The translations under genes and the position numbers were made by a program. The notes below the pieces were generated by a model. It saw only the letters and a list, made by a program, of their open reading frames with translations, ran no database searches and was not told the DNA's origin. From Clostridia bacterium (GTDB lineage: Bacteria; Bacillota; Clostridia; Oscillospirales; Acutalibacteraceae): DNA of 64,000 bases. The stretch spans positions 1 through 64,000 of the forward strand of contig JAFRXY010000025.1 in the NCBI GenBank assembly GCA_017441385.1, given 5' to 3'. Of the stretch, positions 1-8,188 are shown one piece after another (position 1 is the first letter of the stretch; every line of letters starts with the position of its first letter).

Positions 1-1068
1 ACCAACCATCTGGACATTCAGGCCATCATATGGCTGGAGGATTTTCTGATGGATTATGTCGGTACCGTTATTGTCGTGTCGCATGACCGTCACTTCCTCA
101 ACAACGTCTGCACCCACATCGTCGATATCGACTACACCAAGATCAAGATGTACGTCGGCAACTACGACTTCTGGTACCATTCCAGCCAGCTCATGCAGCG
201 GCTGCTCAACGACCAGAACAAGAAGCGCGAGGACAAGATCAAGGAGCTGCAATCCTTCATCGAACGCTTCTCCGCCAACAAATCCAAGGCCAAGCAGGCG
301 ACCGCCCGCCGCAAGCTGCTCGACAAGCTGACGGTGGAAGAAATGCCCGCTTCTTCGAGAAAATATCCCTTTGTGGTCTTCAACATGGACAGAGAGGCCG
401 GCAAGGAAATTCTTTGGGTGGAAGGCCTCAGCAAAACGGTCAACGGCGTGAAGGTGCTGAATAACGTGTCCTTCCGTGTCAACAAGGGCGATAAGATCGC
501 CTTCGTCGGCGACAACGAGATTGCCAACACCACCTTATTCCAGATTCTCATGGGCGAGCTGGAACCCGACGAAGGTTCCTTCAAGTGGGGCGTCAGCACC
601 ACCCAGTCCTACTTCCAGAAGGACAGTTCGGAATACTTCAACGACTGCGATCTGACCATCATCGACTGGCTGGCACAGTATGCGCCCGACGCATTGCAGA
701 CCACCCTGCGCGGATTCCTCGGCAAGATGCTCTTTTCGGGCGACGACGTGCTCAAGCCGGTCAAGGTTCTCTCCGGCGGCGAGAAGGTGCGCTGCATGCT
801 CTCCCGCATGATGATGTTCGGCTCCAACGTGCTGGTAATGGATCAGCCCACCAACCACCTCGACCTCGAAAGCATTACCGCCGTCAACGACGGACTCATC
901 GCCTTCAAGGGCAACATCCTCTTTGCCTCCCACGACCACCAGTTCATTCAGACGGTGGCCGACAGAATCATCGAGATCATGGACGAAGGCTGCATTGACA
1001 GAATGATGTGCTACGACGACTATATCGAAGCCAGACCCTCCATCGTCGCGGCGCGCAACAAGGATTAA
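1..1068 (+). CDS. ABC-F family ATPase, C-terminal part (5' end outside window)
   Basis: The reading frame is open from base 1, where the D-loop TNHLD of the first ATPase domain is already under way, so the N-terminal part lies upstream. The remaining 355 residues show the end of domain 1 (VVSHDRHFL), the charged linker typical of ABC-F proteins, and a complete second ATPase domain with signature LSGGEKVR and switch histidine SHDH. ABC-F proteins act on the ribosome (translation rescue or antibiotic protection) and lack membrane segments, as here. Two catalytic motifs of domain 2 are unusual. The P-loop reads GDNEIANTTLF, with Asn where Walker A has Lys, and Walker B reads VLVMDQPTNHLD, with Gln instead of Glu. 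The family call is firm; the subfamily is not assigned. Confidence 0.9.
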   Translation, partial: TNHLDIQAIIWLEDFLMDYVGTVIVVSHDRHFLNNVCTHIVDIDYTKIKMYVGNYDFWYHSSQLMQRLLNDQNKKREDKIKELQSFIERFSANKSKAKQATARRKLLDKLTVEEMPASSRKYPFVVFNMDREAGKEILWVEGLSKTVNGVKVLNNVSFRVNKGDKIAFVGDNEIANTTLFQILMGELEPDEGSFKWGVSTTQSYFQKDSSEYFNDCDLTIIDWLAQYAPDALQTTLRGFLGKMLFSGDDVLKPVKVLSGGEKVRCMLSRMMMFGSNVLVMDQPTNHLDLESITAVNDGLIAFKGNILFASHDHQFIQTVADRIIEIMDEGCIDRMMCYDDYIEARPSIVAARNKD

Positions 1069-1103
1069 TTCCTCTTTGAAATCGTCAGAACGGCGGTGAC
1101 AAT

Positions 1104-3248
1104 ATGAATTTCCATGCTCGTTTCAGCAAAAAATTCATCTCCTTTGTGACGGTATTATTGATCGGGATATCGGTCTTTACCCTTTTGCCGCAGCAGACGT
1201 ATGCCGCTTCGGCTTATATTGAGATTACAGCCGGCACAGTCAATGTCCGCAGTAATGCAGGAACATCCTATTCCGTGATAGGAAAGGTTCACAAAGGAAA
1301 TAAATTCACCTATCTCAGCCAGAAGAAAGCCTCCAACGGTCAGAAATGGTATCAGATTCAGTTCACCGGCAGCAAGAAAGGCTGGGTCATTTCCAAATAC
1401 GCCAAGTATAAGGCGGCGACCGCCACCACCGCCAAGACAAGCGCCGCCGGCCACACGGTCAAAATGGTTCAGATCACCGGCAGCGCGGTCAATATCCGGA
1501 GCGGCGCGGGAACCTCCTATTCCAAGCTGGCAACGGTCAAAAAAGGGAGCAGGTATGATTACCTCGCTCAGAAAAAGGACTCATCCGGCAAGCTGTGGTA
1601 TCAGATCAGGCTGAACGCCTCCAAGAAGGGATGGGTTATCGGCCGCTACAGCAAGATCGTCACGGTCACGGTTTCCACGTCCAAGGCTGCCGCTTCCACT
1701 TCCGTCACAACCGGTATGACAACAACGGCTTCGACTCCGGTGATTCATTCCACATCGACTTCCTTTGTGACAGCGGCGGCGACATCCGTCCAGCCGGATT
1801 CCACGACGGCCACGGAACCCACATCGGCGTCCTCATCCGACCCGGATGCCACCACGTCTACGGAACCCACGTCGGCGTCCTCATCCGACCCGGATGCCAC
1901 CACGTCTACGGAACCCACGTCGGCATCCTCATCCGACCCGGATGCCACCACGGCGACTGACCCCGCGTCGGCGTCCTCATCCGACCCCGATTCCACGACG
2001 GCCACGGAACCCACGTCGGCGTCCTCATCCGACCCCGATTCCACGACGGCCACGGACCCCACGTCGGCTTCGTCATCCGACCCCGATTCCACGACGGCTT
2101 CCGAGCCGGCTTCCACAACTGATTCCACAGCGGCCACTCAACCAACGTCGGCGGTAACCACTACTACCAAACCCACCTCCACGACAACCAAGGCTGCCAC
2201 CATTCCCACCACACCGGCGGAGAAGAAGGCGGCGGCACAGAAGAAGGTCGACGCAGCGGCGAAGAAGTACGGCGCGGTAGGTGTTCAGGTGGCGGTGATC
2301 AAGAGCGGTGTGGTGACCGATACCTACGAATACGGCTACGCCACCAAATTGACGGATAAAATGACCTCCGACCATAAGATCAGAGCAGCCTCCCTGTCCA
2401 AAGTGGTGGTAGGCATGTGCGCCATGAAAATGCAGGAAGAAGGCACCGTCAGTCTGGATAAGAATATCGGCAGTTATTGGGGCGGGAGCCTTTACCAAAG
2501 CGTGACCCTCCGGCAGCTGATGTCGCACAAATCCTATCTGAAGGATAATTCCTATAATTCCACCAAATCGGGAACGCTGAACCAGCTCAAATCCTCCGAC
2601 TGCTATCGTACATCGAACGGCTGGAGCTACAACAATTACGGCATGGGAATCGCAGGCTCAACGCTGGAAGTGGCGTCCGGAAAGACGCTCAACAGCTACG
2701 CCAAGGACAAATTCTTCACGCCGCTGGGCATTGACGCTGCTTTCAGCACGGGAAATCTGAGTAACACCAAGCTGATCGCCACGCTTTATTACCCGAATGA
2801 CAGTGTCGCCAGAAGCGTTGCCAAAGCAAAAGAACTGAAACAGAGAAGCATCGGCGGCAATACGGCCTATTTCGCGGGAGGGCTTACCGTCAGCGCCAAG
2901 GATCTCGCGAAACTCACGGCGATTCTGGCCAATGACGGCGTTTACGGCGGTAAGAAATACCTCTCCGCCGCGTCGGTCAAGACAATGGAAACTTCCCAGT
3001 GCAGCGCCACCTCGCGCGGGCACACTTTCAAGCAGTGCCTGCCGCTCCGGTACCAGACCGATATCTACGGCCAGAGCAAATTGTATTATCATCTTGGCAT
3101 CGCTTACGGGACGCTTGCCTATCTGGGTTACAATCCAGACACACGGGACGGCGTTGTTATCATTACCACCGGCGCTTCCCAGTCCTATGACAGCAGAGGC
3201 ATATGGAATATTTGCGCCGACATCGCAACTTACATGTATAACAACTGA
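1104..3248 (+). CDS. Secreted SH3-domain / beta-lactamase-like serine hydrolase
   Basis: A 714-residue exported protein. Residues 1-35 form a signal peptide ending near TYAASA. Two bacterial SH3 domains follow (about 37-103 and 118-185, each with NVRSNAGTSYS- or NIRSGAGTSYS-like starts and a GWVI end), then a Thr/Ser/Asp-rich linker with tandem 16-residue repeats, then a beta-lactamase/penicillin-binding-like domain (about 375-712). That domain keeps SxxK as S430-L-S-K433 and YxN as Y509-N-N. Likely role: binds the cell wall through the SH3 domains and acts on peptidoglycan or peptides as a serine hydrolase; the substrate is unknown. It starts 35 bases after the ABC-F gene and ends in its own terminator. 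Confidence 0.85.
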   Translation: MNFHARFSKKFISFVTVLLIGISVFTLLPQQTYAASAYIEITAGTVNVRSNAGTSYSVIGKVHKGNKFTYLSQKKASNGQKWYQIQFTGSKKGWVISKYAKYKAATATTAKTSAAGHTVKMVQITGSAVNIRSGAGTSYSKLATVKKGSRYDYLAQKKDSSGKLWYQIRLNASKKGWVIGRYSKIVTVTVSTSKAAASTSVTTGMTTTASTPVIHSTSTSFVTAAATSVQPDSTTATEPTSASSSDPDATTSTEPTSASSSDPDATTSTEPTSASSSDPDATTATDPASASSSDPDSTTATEPTSASSSDPDSTTATDPTSASSSDPDSTTASEPASTTDSTAATQPTSAVTTTTKPTSTTTKAATIPTTPAEKKAAAQKKVDAAAKKYGAVGVQVAVIKSGVVTDTYEYGYATKLTDKMTSDHKIRAASLSKVVVGMCAMKMQEEGTVSLDKNIGSYWGGSLYQSVTLRQLMSHKSYLKDNSYNSTKSGTLNQLKSSDCYRTSNGWSYNNYGMGIAGSTLEVASGKTLNSYAKDKFFTPLGIDAAFSTGNLSNTKLIATLYYPNDSVARSVAKAKELKQRSIGGNTAYFAGGLTVSAKDLAKLTAILANDGVYGGKKYLSAASVKTMETSQCSATSRGHTFKQCLPLRYQTDIYGQSKLYYHLGIAYGTLAYLGYNPDTRDGVVIITTGASQSYDSRGIWNICADIATYMYNN
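1812..2099 (+). repeat. Six tandem 48-bp coding repeats
   Basis: Six in-frame 48-bp units encode 16-residue repeats of the type TEPTSASSSDPDATTS or TDPTSASSSDPDSTTA. The first three units are nearly identical in DNA and the last three carry the DPDSTTA variant. The array forms the flexible linker between the SH3 and hydrolase domains and is likely to vary in copy number between strains. Confidence 0.9.
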
Positions 3249-3255
3249 TCTTTTT

Positions 3256-3296
3256 CCCGGCTTTCCTATTCATTGCAAAGGAAAGCCGGGATTTTT
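3256..3296 (+). terminator. Rho-independent terminator after serine hydrolase
   Basis: An 11-bp perfect stem CCCGGCTTTCC / GGAAAGCCGGG with a 13-base loop, followed by ATTTTTGATTT. It begins 8 bases after the stop codon. The next 195 bases, up to the promoter at 3492, hold nothing recognisable. Confidence 0.85.
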
Positions 3297-3491
3297 GATT
3301 TGGTTACAAAAAATAACAAATTAGTTTCGGCAGCTTTACCAATTTTTTATCTTCACGATTTAAAGCGGTGAAATGATTCCGAGAACCATTTTGTGCTATA
3401 TACATAAAAAGAATTTACAATACGAATTTTTACTTGTCTGCTGTGAAAAGCTATCTGTTAAAAATAAATAAAAGTTATTATATTGATTCGT

Positions 3492-3520
3492 TTGACAAAC
3501 GGAAAAAGAGGGGGTATAAT
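3492..3520 (+). promoter_or_regulatory. SigmaA-type promoter of the G5/3D gene
   Basis: Consensus TTGACA (3492-3497), a 17-base spacer, and consensus TATAAT (3515-3520). Transcription would start near 3527, leaving a leader of about 130 bases before the start codon. Confidence 0.88.
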
Positions 3521-3526
3521 AGGCAC

Positions 3527-3657
3527 ATCGTTCGGGAGATGCTCCCGGCGGCCGTAAAACAAGGCCTCACCGTTACGGTAGGCTGAGCGGAACGGTAACC
3601 TGCTATGAGCGGCGCAAAATGATAAGCGCGGCGTTACAGAAAGTGGAGGAAATGATT
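3527..3657 (+). promoter_or_regulatory. Structured 5' leader of the G5/3D cell-wall gene
   Basis: The leader can fold into a CGGGAG/CTCCCG hairpin (3533-3547) and a GGCC/GGCC hairpin (3550-3566). ACCGTT at about 3569 can pair either locally with ACGGT or with AACGGT near 3591, so two folds exclude each other. That suggests a regulatory RNA, but I do not recognise a known riboswitch class. The c-di-AMP (ydaO) signature was looked for and not found. Confidence 0.4.
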
Positions 3658-4713
3658 TTGGGTAAGAAAGCAGATTTCATAAGGAGCCGCAAGGGTGCGA
3701 CCATCATTCTTGCTTCCGCTGCCTTGGTCGGCTCAATATTCCTTTCATCGAATCTCTCAGTCGTAAAGGTAACCGACGGCGATCAGACAAACAAGGTCGT
3801 CACGGTCAAAAACAGAAGCTCTTTTGAGATTATCAGACAGGCGGGCTTTTCCCTTTCAGGCAATGATGCCTATTCCGTCGACAGCAACGAAGATTCCGTC
3901 AAGGCAATCAAAATCATCAGGGCATTTGAAATGAAGGTGGTAGACGGCGGCGAGGAAAAGACGGTTTCCGCCGTCAACGGCACGGTGGGCGAAGCGCTGG
4001 AGAATGCCGGCATAGCCCTTCCCGGCAAGGACGACATCATCAGCGTTGATCTCACAGCCGACGCGCAGGAAGACATGACCGTCAGAATCGACCGTGTCAG
4101 ATATGTCAGCGACACCAAGACCAAGACAATTAAATACAAGACCGTCACCAAGAACGACAAGACGCTGGAAAGCGGCAAGACGAAGGTTTCCGTTGAAGGC
4201 GTGAACGGCGAGAAAGAAGTCACCACCACCAAAAAATACGTCAACGGCAAGCTGACCGATACCAAGGTGACGGAGAAGGTCATCAAGAAGGCCGTCAATA
4301 AAGTAGTGCTGAAGGGAACCAAAAAGGCGGCAACCGGCAAGACGAATTCCAGCAAGACCAAGGCCAAGGTCAACACCCAGAGCAAGACCCTTACCATCAA
4401 CGGCAGGGAAGTCAGCTATTCCAAAGTGCTCACCGGTCCCGGCACGGCCTACACCGCCCGCAGAGGCGCCCGCACGGCTACCGGAAAGGCTGTCAAGGTG
4501 GGTCTGGTCGCGGTGGATCCCAGAAAGATTCCCTACGGAACCAAGCTATACATCGTTTCGGCGGACGGCAGATACACATACGGCTACGCCGTCGCCGCCG
4601 ACACCGGCGGAGCGCTCAGAAGCGGCAGAGTGCTTGTGGATCTCTTCTACAACACCGAGCGCGAATGCCGCAACTTCGGCAGACGTCAGGTCAAGATTTA
4701 CGTGCTCGACTGA
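3658..4713 (+). CDS. G5 and 3D domain cell-wall protein (YabE/Rpf-like)
   Basis: About 351 residues. An N-terminal membrane or signal segment (ATIILASAALVGSIFLSS) is followed by DUF348-like ubiquitin-fold repeats (VTVKNRSSFEIIRQAG and a second copy), a G5-type domain (about 160-220), a Lys/Thr-rich linker, and a C-terminal 3D domain with the AADTGG motif in which the Asp is catalytic in the family. Such proteins are peptidoglycan-cleaving resuscitation factors, probably lytic transglycosylases. The frame is open from ATG 3619, but a GGAGGA site at 3645-3650 sits 7 bases before TTG 3658, so I chose TTG. Own promoter, long leader and strong terminator: a single-gene unit. Confidence 0.85.
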   Translation: MGKKADFIRSRKGATIILASAALVGSIFLSSNLSVVKVTDGDQTNKVVTVKNRSSFEIIRQAGFSLSGNDAYSVDSNEDSVKAIKIIRAFEMKVVDGGEEKTVSAVNGTVGEALENAGIALPGKDDIISVDLTADAQEDMTVRIDRVRYVSDTKTKTIKYKTVTKNDKTLESGKTKVSVEGVNGEKEVTTTKKYVNGKLTDTKVTEKVIKKAVNKVVLKGTKKAATGKTNSSKTKAKVNTQSKTLTINGREVSYSKVLTGPGTAYTARRGARTATGKAVKVGLVAVDPRKIPYGTKLYIVSADGRYTYGYAVAADTGGALRSGRVLVDLFYNTERECRNFGRRQVKIYVLD

Positions 4714-4747
4714 GCGGACAGTTCCATATCGGCTCCATGCAATCCAG

Positions 4748-4792
4748 CGCCGCCCCGCAGTGGTTTTTACCGACTGCGGGGCGGCGTTTTTT
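4748..4792 (+). terminator. Strong rho-independent terminator after G5/3D gene
   Basis: A 14-bp perfect GC-rich stem (4748-4761 with 4773-4786) followed by TTTTTT. Confidence 0.95.
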
Positions 4793-4853
4793 GCGCTCCG
4801 CAAGAAAATTTACAAAATTCACTTGTGAATTGTTCGATTGATTCAAAATTCAC

Positions 4854-4882
4854 TTGATGAAACCGGAGTTGTGTAGTATAAT
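4854..4882 (+). promoter_or_regulatory. Promoter of the phosphohexomutase operon
   Basis: TTGATG (4854-4859), a 17-base spacer, and consensus TATAAT (4877-4882). Its position argues that the gene starts at 4956 and not at the in-frame codons further upstream. Confidence 0.75.
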
Positions 4883-4955
4883 ATCTTCATATGACCCTAT
4901 ACTATATTGTCATTATTGGAAAAGCACCGATTTCTTGCAAAGGAAGGTTTTATGT

Positions 4956-6473
4956 ATGGATAAATTCTGGAAGAACTTCAAAAGCGGCACCGATATCCGC
5001 GGCGTGGCTGTGGACGGCGTAGAAGGAGAACCCCTCAACCTCACTGATGAAGTCGTGGGCAAGATGGCCAAGGCGTTCCTGCTCTGGCTGTCCGGCAGAA
5101 CCGGCAGGAAGCCGGACGGGCTGAAGGTCGCGGTCGGTCACGACAGCCGGATTTCCGCCGGCAGAATCCGTTCGGCGGTGGTGTCCGCCATGACGGAATG
5201 CGGCGCGAAGGTGCTGGACTGCGGGCTTTCGTCTACCCCCTCCATGTTTATGATTACGCTGGACAAGCAGCTGGACGGTTCGGTGCAGATCACCGCCAGT
5301 CATCACCCTTATCACCGCAACGGACTTAAATTCTTCACTCCCGCAGGAGGTCTGGACGGCTGCGACATCGAGGCTATTCTGGGTTTCTGCGACGCGGATA
5401 CCTTTCCGGCGCCCGCGGAAGGAGGCAGTTCGGAACGCGTTGACTACATGAAGGAATATTCCGCCCATCTTCGCGACATCATCTGCAAGGGAATCAACGC
5501 GGCACATTACGACCGTCCGCTGGAAGGGCTGCATATCGTGGTGGACGCGGGCAACGGCGCGGGCGGTTTCTATGCCTACGACGTGCTGGAACCGCTCGGC
5601 GCGGATATTTCGGGCAGCGTCTATCTGGAACCCGACGGCATGTTCCCCCATCACATTCCCAATCCCGAGGACAAGAATGCCATGAAGTCCATCTGCGGCG
5701 CCGTTCTGCGTTCCAAAGCCGATCTGGGTGTGATATTCGATACCGATGTGGACAGAGGAGGCGCGGTGGACAGCCTCGGCGCTGAAATCAACCGCAACAG
5801 GCTGGTGGCGCTTGCTTCCGCGATTGCGCTGGAGAACTGCCCGGGCGGCACAATTGTAACCGATTCCACCACTTCGGCAGGGCTGAGGAAATTTATCGAG
5901 GGAACGCTGGGCGGCGTGCATTACCGCTACCGCAGAGGTTACCGCAACGTCATCAACCGCGCCGTCGAGCTGAATGAACAGGGGATAGAATGCCCCCTTG
6001 CCATTGAAACCAGCGGTCACGCCGCCATGAGGGAGAATTACTTTCTCGACGACGGCGCCTACCTTGTCACCATGATTATTATCAAAATGGCGCAGCTCAG
6101 AGCAAAGGGCGAATGCCTTGCCATGCTGACAGCCGATCTGGAAGAACCTCTTGAGGAAAGCGAACTTCGCTTTAAGATAAAGGCGGAGGATTTCAGGGAA
6201 TACGGCAGGCAGGTGCTCCGTGATCTGGAGGAATACGCCGCCGCGCAGGAGAACTGGATTATCGCCGATGACAACCGTGAAGGTCTCCGCGTTTCGTTCG
6301 AGGAAGAAGCCGGCTGGTTCCTGCTTCGTCTGAGCGTACACGACCCCATCATGCCGCTGAATCTCGAAAGCATGAAGGAGGGCGGCTGCAAGGCAATCGC
6401 CGCTAAGTTGTACAGATTTTTGAAGAAATGCGACGGTCTTGATCTTACCGCCATAGAAAAATTCATCGGCTGA
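4956..6473 (+). CDS. Phosphoglucomutase/phosphomannomutase family protein
   Basis: A 505-residue alpha-D-phosphohexomutase, which moves phosphate between C6 and C1 of a hexose phosphate through a phosphoserine. The phosphoserine loop reads TASHHPYHRNGLKFF (S115; the usual form is TASHNP), the metal loop is DTDVDRGG (usual DGDGDR), and the sugar-binding loop is ETSGHAAMRENYFLDDGA. The variant loops point to a branch other than classical ManB/GlmM, so substrate specificity is open. The ATG at 4956 follows AAAGGAAGG at the right distance and lies downstream of the promoter. It is the first gene of a run reaching 12,687 with short gaps. Confidence 0.88.
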   Translation: MDKFWKNFKSGTDIRGVAVDGVEGEPLNLTDEVVGKMAKAFLLWLSGRTGRKPDGLKVAVGHDSRISAGRIRSAVVSAMTECGAKVLDCGLSSTPSMFMITLDKQLDGSVQITASHHPYHRNGLKFFTPAGGLDGCDIEAILGFCDADTFPAPAEGGSSERVDYMKEYSAHLRDIICKGINAAHYDRPLEGLHIVVDAGNGAGGFYAYDVLEPLGADISGSVYLEPDGMFPHHIPNPEDKNAMKSICGAVLRSKADLGVIFDTDVDRGGAVDSLGAEINRNRLVALASAIALENCPGGTIVTDSTTSAGLRKFIEGTLGGVHYRYRRGYRNVINRAVELNEQGIECPLAIETSGHAAMRENYFLDDGAYLVTMIIIKMAQLRAKGECLAMLTADLEEPLEESELRFKIKAEDFREYGRQVLRDLEEYAAAQENWIIADDNREGLRVSFEEEAGWFLLRLSVHDPIMPLNLESMKEGGCKAIAAKLYRFLKKCDGLDLTAIEKFIG

Positions 6474-6492
6474 CCGAAGGACGGAGAATGTT

Positions 6493-6849
6493 TTGGACAA
6501 AGAGAAGAAAACTATCAATCATAAGAGATTGTTTGACGAGTCTTTGATTAATGAGCTGAACGGGTTTGAAGAGAACGGTGAAAAGGACAAAACCGAATCC
6601 GGAGAAACGTTCGTTCCCCCCTCGACAGAGCAGAATAACGGGAAATTATTCATCATACGGGTGGCGGCAGTGGCTGTGGCGGTAGTGGGAATTATCATGC
6701 TTGTCAGCGGAATGGTGCTTCACAGGCTGGACGAGGAAAGCCGCAAGACCCCTGCAAAAGCCCAGATGCCGGAGGAATACATCGAGGAATTCTTTACCGG
6801 TGAAAATTACGAGCCGGATATCGAAGATTATATCGAGCCGGAGGCGTGA
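6493..6849 (+). CDS. Small single-pass membrane protein, unknown function
   Basis: 118 residues from a TTG start preceded by GGAG. It has a charged cytoplasmic-type N-terminus (about 1-52), one hydrophobic helix (IIRVAAVAVAVVGIIMLVSG) and a short, very acidic C-terminus (YEPDIEDYIEPEA). No family is recognised. It lies 19 bases after the phosphohexomutase and 16 bases before yfmF, so it is probably cotranscribed with them. Confidence 0.65.
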   Translation: MDKEKKTINHKRLFDESLINELNGFEENGEKDKTESGETFVPPSTEQNNGKLFIIRVAAVAVAVVGIIMLVSGMVLHRLDEESRKTPAKAQMPEEYIEEFFTGENYEPDIEDYIEPEA

Positions 6850-6865
6850 GGAGGTGGAATGAAGT

Positions 6866-8188
6866 TTGGAAACCAATATGTACCTGAGCACCGTTTCTGA
6901 GGGAATCACATTTCGCGCCGTGCGTGAAACACGCTTTAAAAACGCCTGCATCGGGGTGCACTTCTTTTTCCCGCTGAAAAGGGAATTTCTCACGCTGAAC
7001 GCCATTCTCATTGCCATGCTGCGACGTTCATGTGCCAGATATCCCGAATACAACGAACTTCGCCGCGCACATGCCATGCTTTACGGCGCTGATTCAGACA
7101 CTTCGGCGGCCATTATCGGCAACTGCCAGATGATTTCGGTGGAAATGGAAATGACCGACGACCGGTTCATTCCCGATGGCGAATGTATTTCGGGAGAATG
7201 CGCGGGGCTGCTGAGCGAAATGATTTTCCGTCCGGCAGTTGGCGACGACGGCGGACTGTTCCGGCAGGATGACCTTGATGTGGTTCTGAGAAACGCGGAG
7301 GAACGCATCAAGTCGCTCATTATCGACAAAGAATCATACGCTTCTCACCGCTGCTATGAAATTATGTGCGAAGGCGAGGCGGCCGGACTGGAACCCGGAG
7401 GCTATCTGGAAGATTTGCCGGGCATCACCCGGGAAGCCCTTGCGCAGGCATGGGAGAGAATGCTCACATCGTCCATGGTGGAGATCATTGTGGTAGGAGG
7501 CATGGATTATAAGCCCGTCGAGCGTATATTCAAAAAGGAATTCGGAGCGATAACACGCCGACCGGCACCTTTGCCCACACCTCCCGCCTATAAAGAAGCG
7601 GAGACAATCAGGGAAGTCACCGAGAGAGTGGAGGAAAAGCAGAGCAGGATGATCATGGGCTACCGTCTGCCGGTGATTGAGCCGGATGACCGCACCATGG
7701 CGGCACGTCTGATGTCGCTGATGTTCGGCGGAGGCACCGCCAGTCTGCTTTTCAAGCATGTGAGAGAAAAACTGAGTCTGTGCTATTACTGTTCTTCGTC
7801 CTATGGAAGGACGAGCGGACTGCTGTTTGTCAGAAGCGGCATTGATGAGGTCAATTACAACCAAGCAATTGATGAAATAAAGAAACAGCTTGCGGTAATA
7901 GCCGAAAATGCATTCAGCGATGATGAATTCAACGCCGCCCGACTGGTGGCGCTCAGCGCGTATGACAATATCAGCGACTCTGTAAGCTCCATCGAAAGCT
8001 GGTACGCCAATCAGTATCTGGACGGCTGTGTGCGCACACCCGCTCAGGCTGCCGAAAGAATGATGGCCGTCACCCGGGAACAGCTTGCGGAATGCGCTTC
8101 GCTGGCCCGGCTGGACACGATCTATATGCTTTCGCCGGAGCTGTCCGGACAGAGCGGTGACGAGCGGGAAGGAGGGGAAGAACCTTGA
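6866..8188 (+). CDS. yfmF: M16-family peptidase-like protein, YfmF type
   Basis: 440 residues with the two-lobed M16 (pitrilysin/insulinase) fold. The N-terminal half lacks the HXXEH zinc motif, as in known inactive YfmF partners, while the C-terminal half keeps the M16 R/Y-type segment (FKHVREKLSLCYYCSSSYG). YfmF and YfmH form a pair; in Bacillus subtilis they are linked to the 5-aminopentanol modification of EF-P. TTG start with GGAGGT 9 bases upstream. Its stop overlaps the yfmH start by 4 bases, indicating translational coupling. Confidence 0.88.
   Translation: METNMYLSTVSEGITFRAVRETRFKNACIGVHFFFPLKREFLTLNAILIAMLRRSCARYPEYNELRRAHAMLYGADSDTSAAIIGNCQMISVEMEMTDDRFIPDGECISGECAGLLSEMIFRPAVGDDGGLFRQDDLDVVLRNAEERIKSLIIDKESYASHRCYEIMCEGEAAGLEPGGYLEDLPGITREALAQAWERMLTSSMVEIIVVGGMDYKPVERIFKKEFGAITRRPAPLPTPPAYKEAETIREVTERVEEKQSRMIMGYRLPVIEPDDRTMAARLMSLMFGGGTASLLFKHVREKLSLCYYCSSSYGRTSGLLFVRSGIDEVNYNQAIDEIKKQLAVIAENAFSDDEFNAARLVALSAYDNISDSVSSIESWYANQYLDGCVRTPAQAAERMMAVTREQLAECASLARLDTIYMLSPELSGQSGDEREGGEEP

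Noticed and set aside
1595-1960. Alternative frames within the 48-bp repeat region (plus and minus strands)
   Set aside because: Repeat arrays of multiple-of-three length stay open in several frames; only the frame with signal peptide, SH3 and hydrolase domains makes sense.
3527-3657. c-di-AMP (ydaO/yuaA) riboswitch before the G5/3D gene
   Set aside because: The expected GGGGGA-ACC, GGGTGAATC and CAGCTAACTCC-type blocks are not present; only generic hairpins remain.
4950-6518. Long minus-strand frame opposite the phosphohexomutase gene
   Set aside because: Shadow frame; the plus-strand gene has full family motifs, promoter and ribosome site.
6866-8188. YfmF lacking HXXEH as a degraded peptidase
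   Set aside because: YfmF-type partners normally lack the zinc motif; the intact site is in YfmH next to it.
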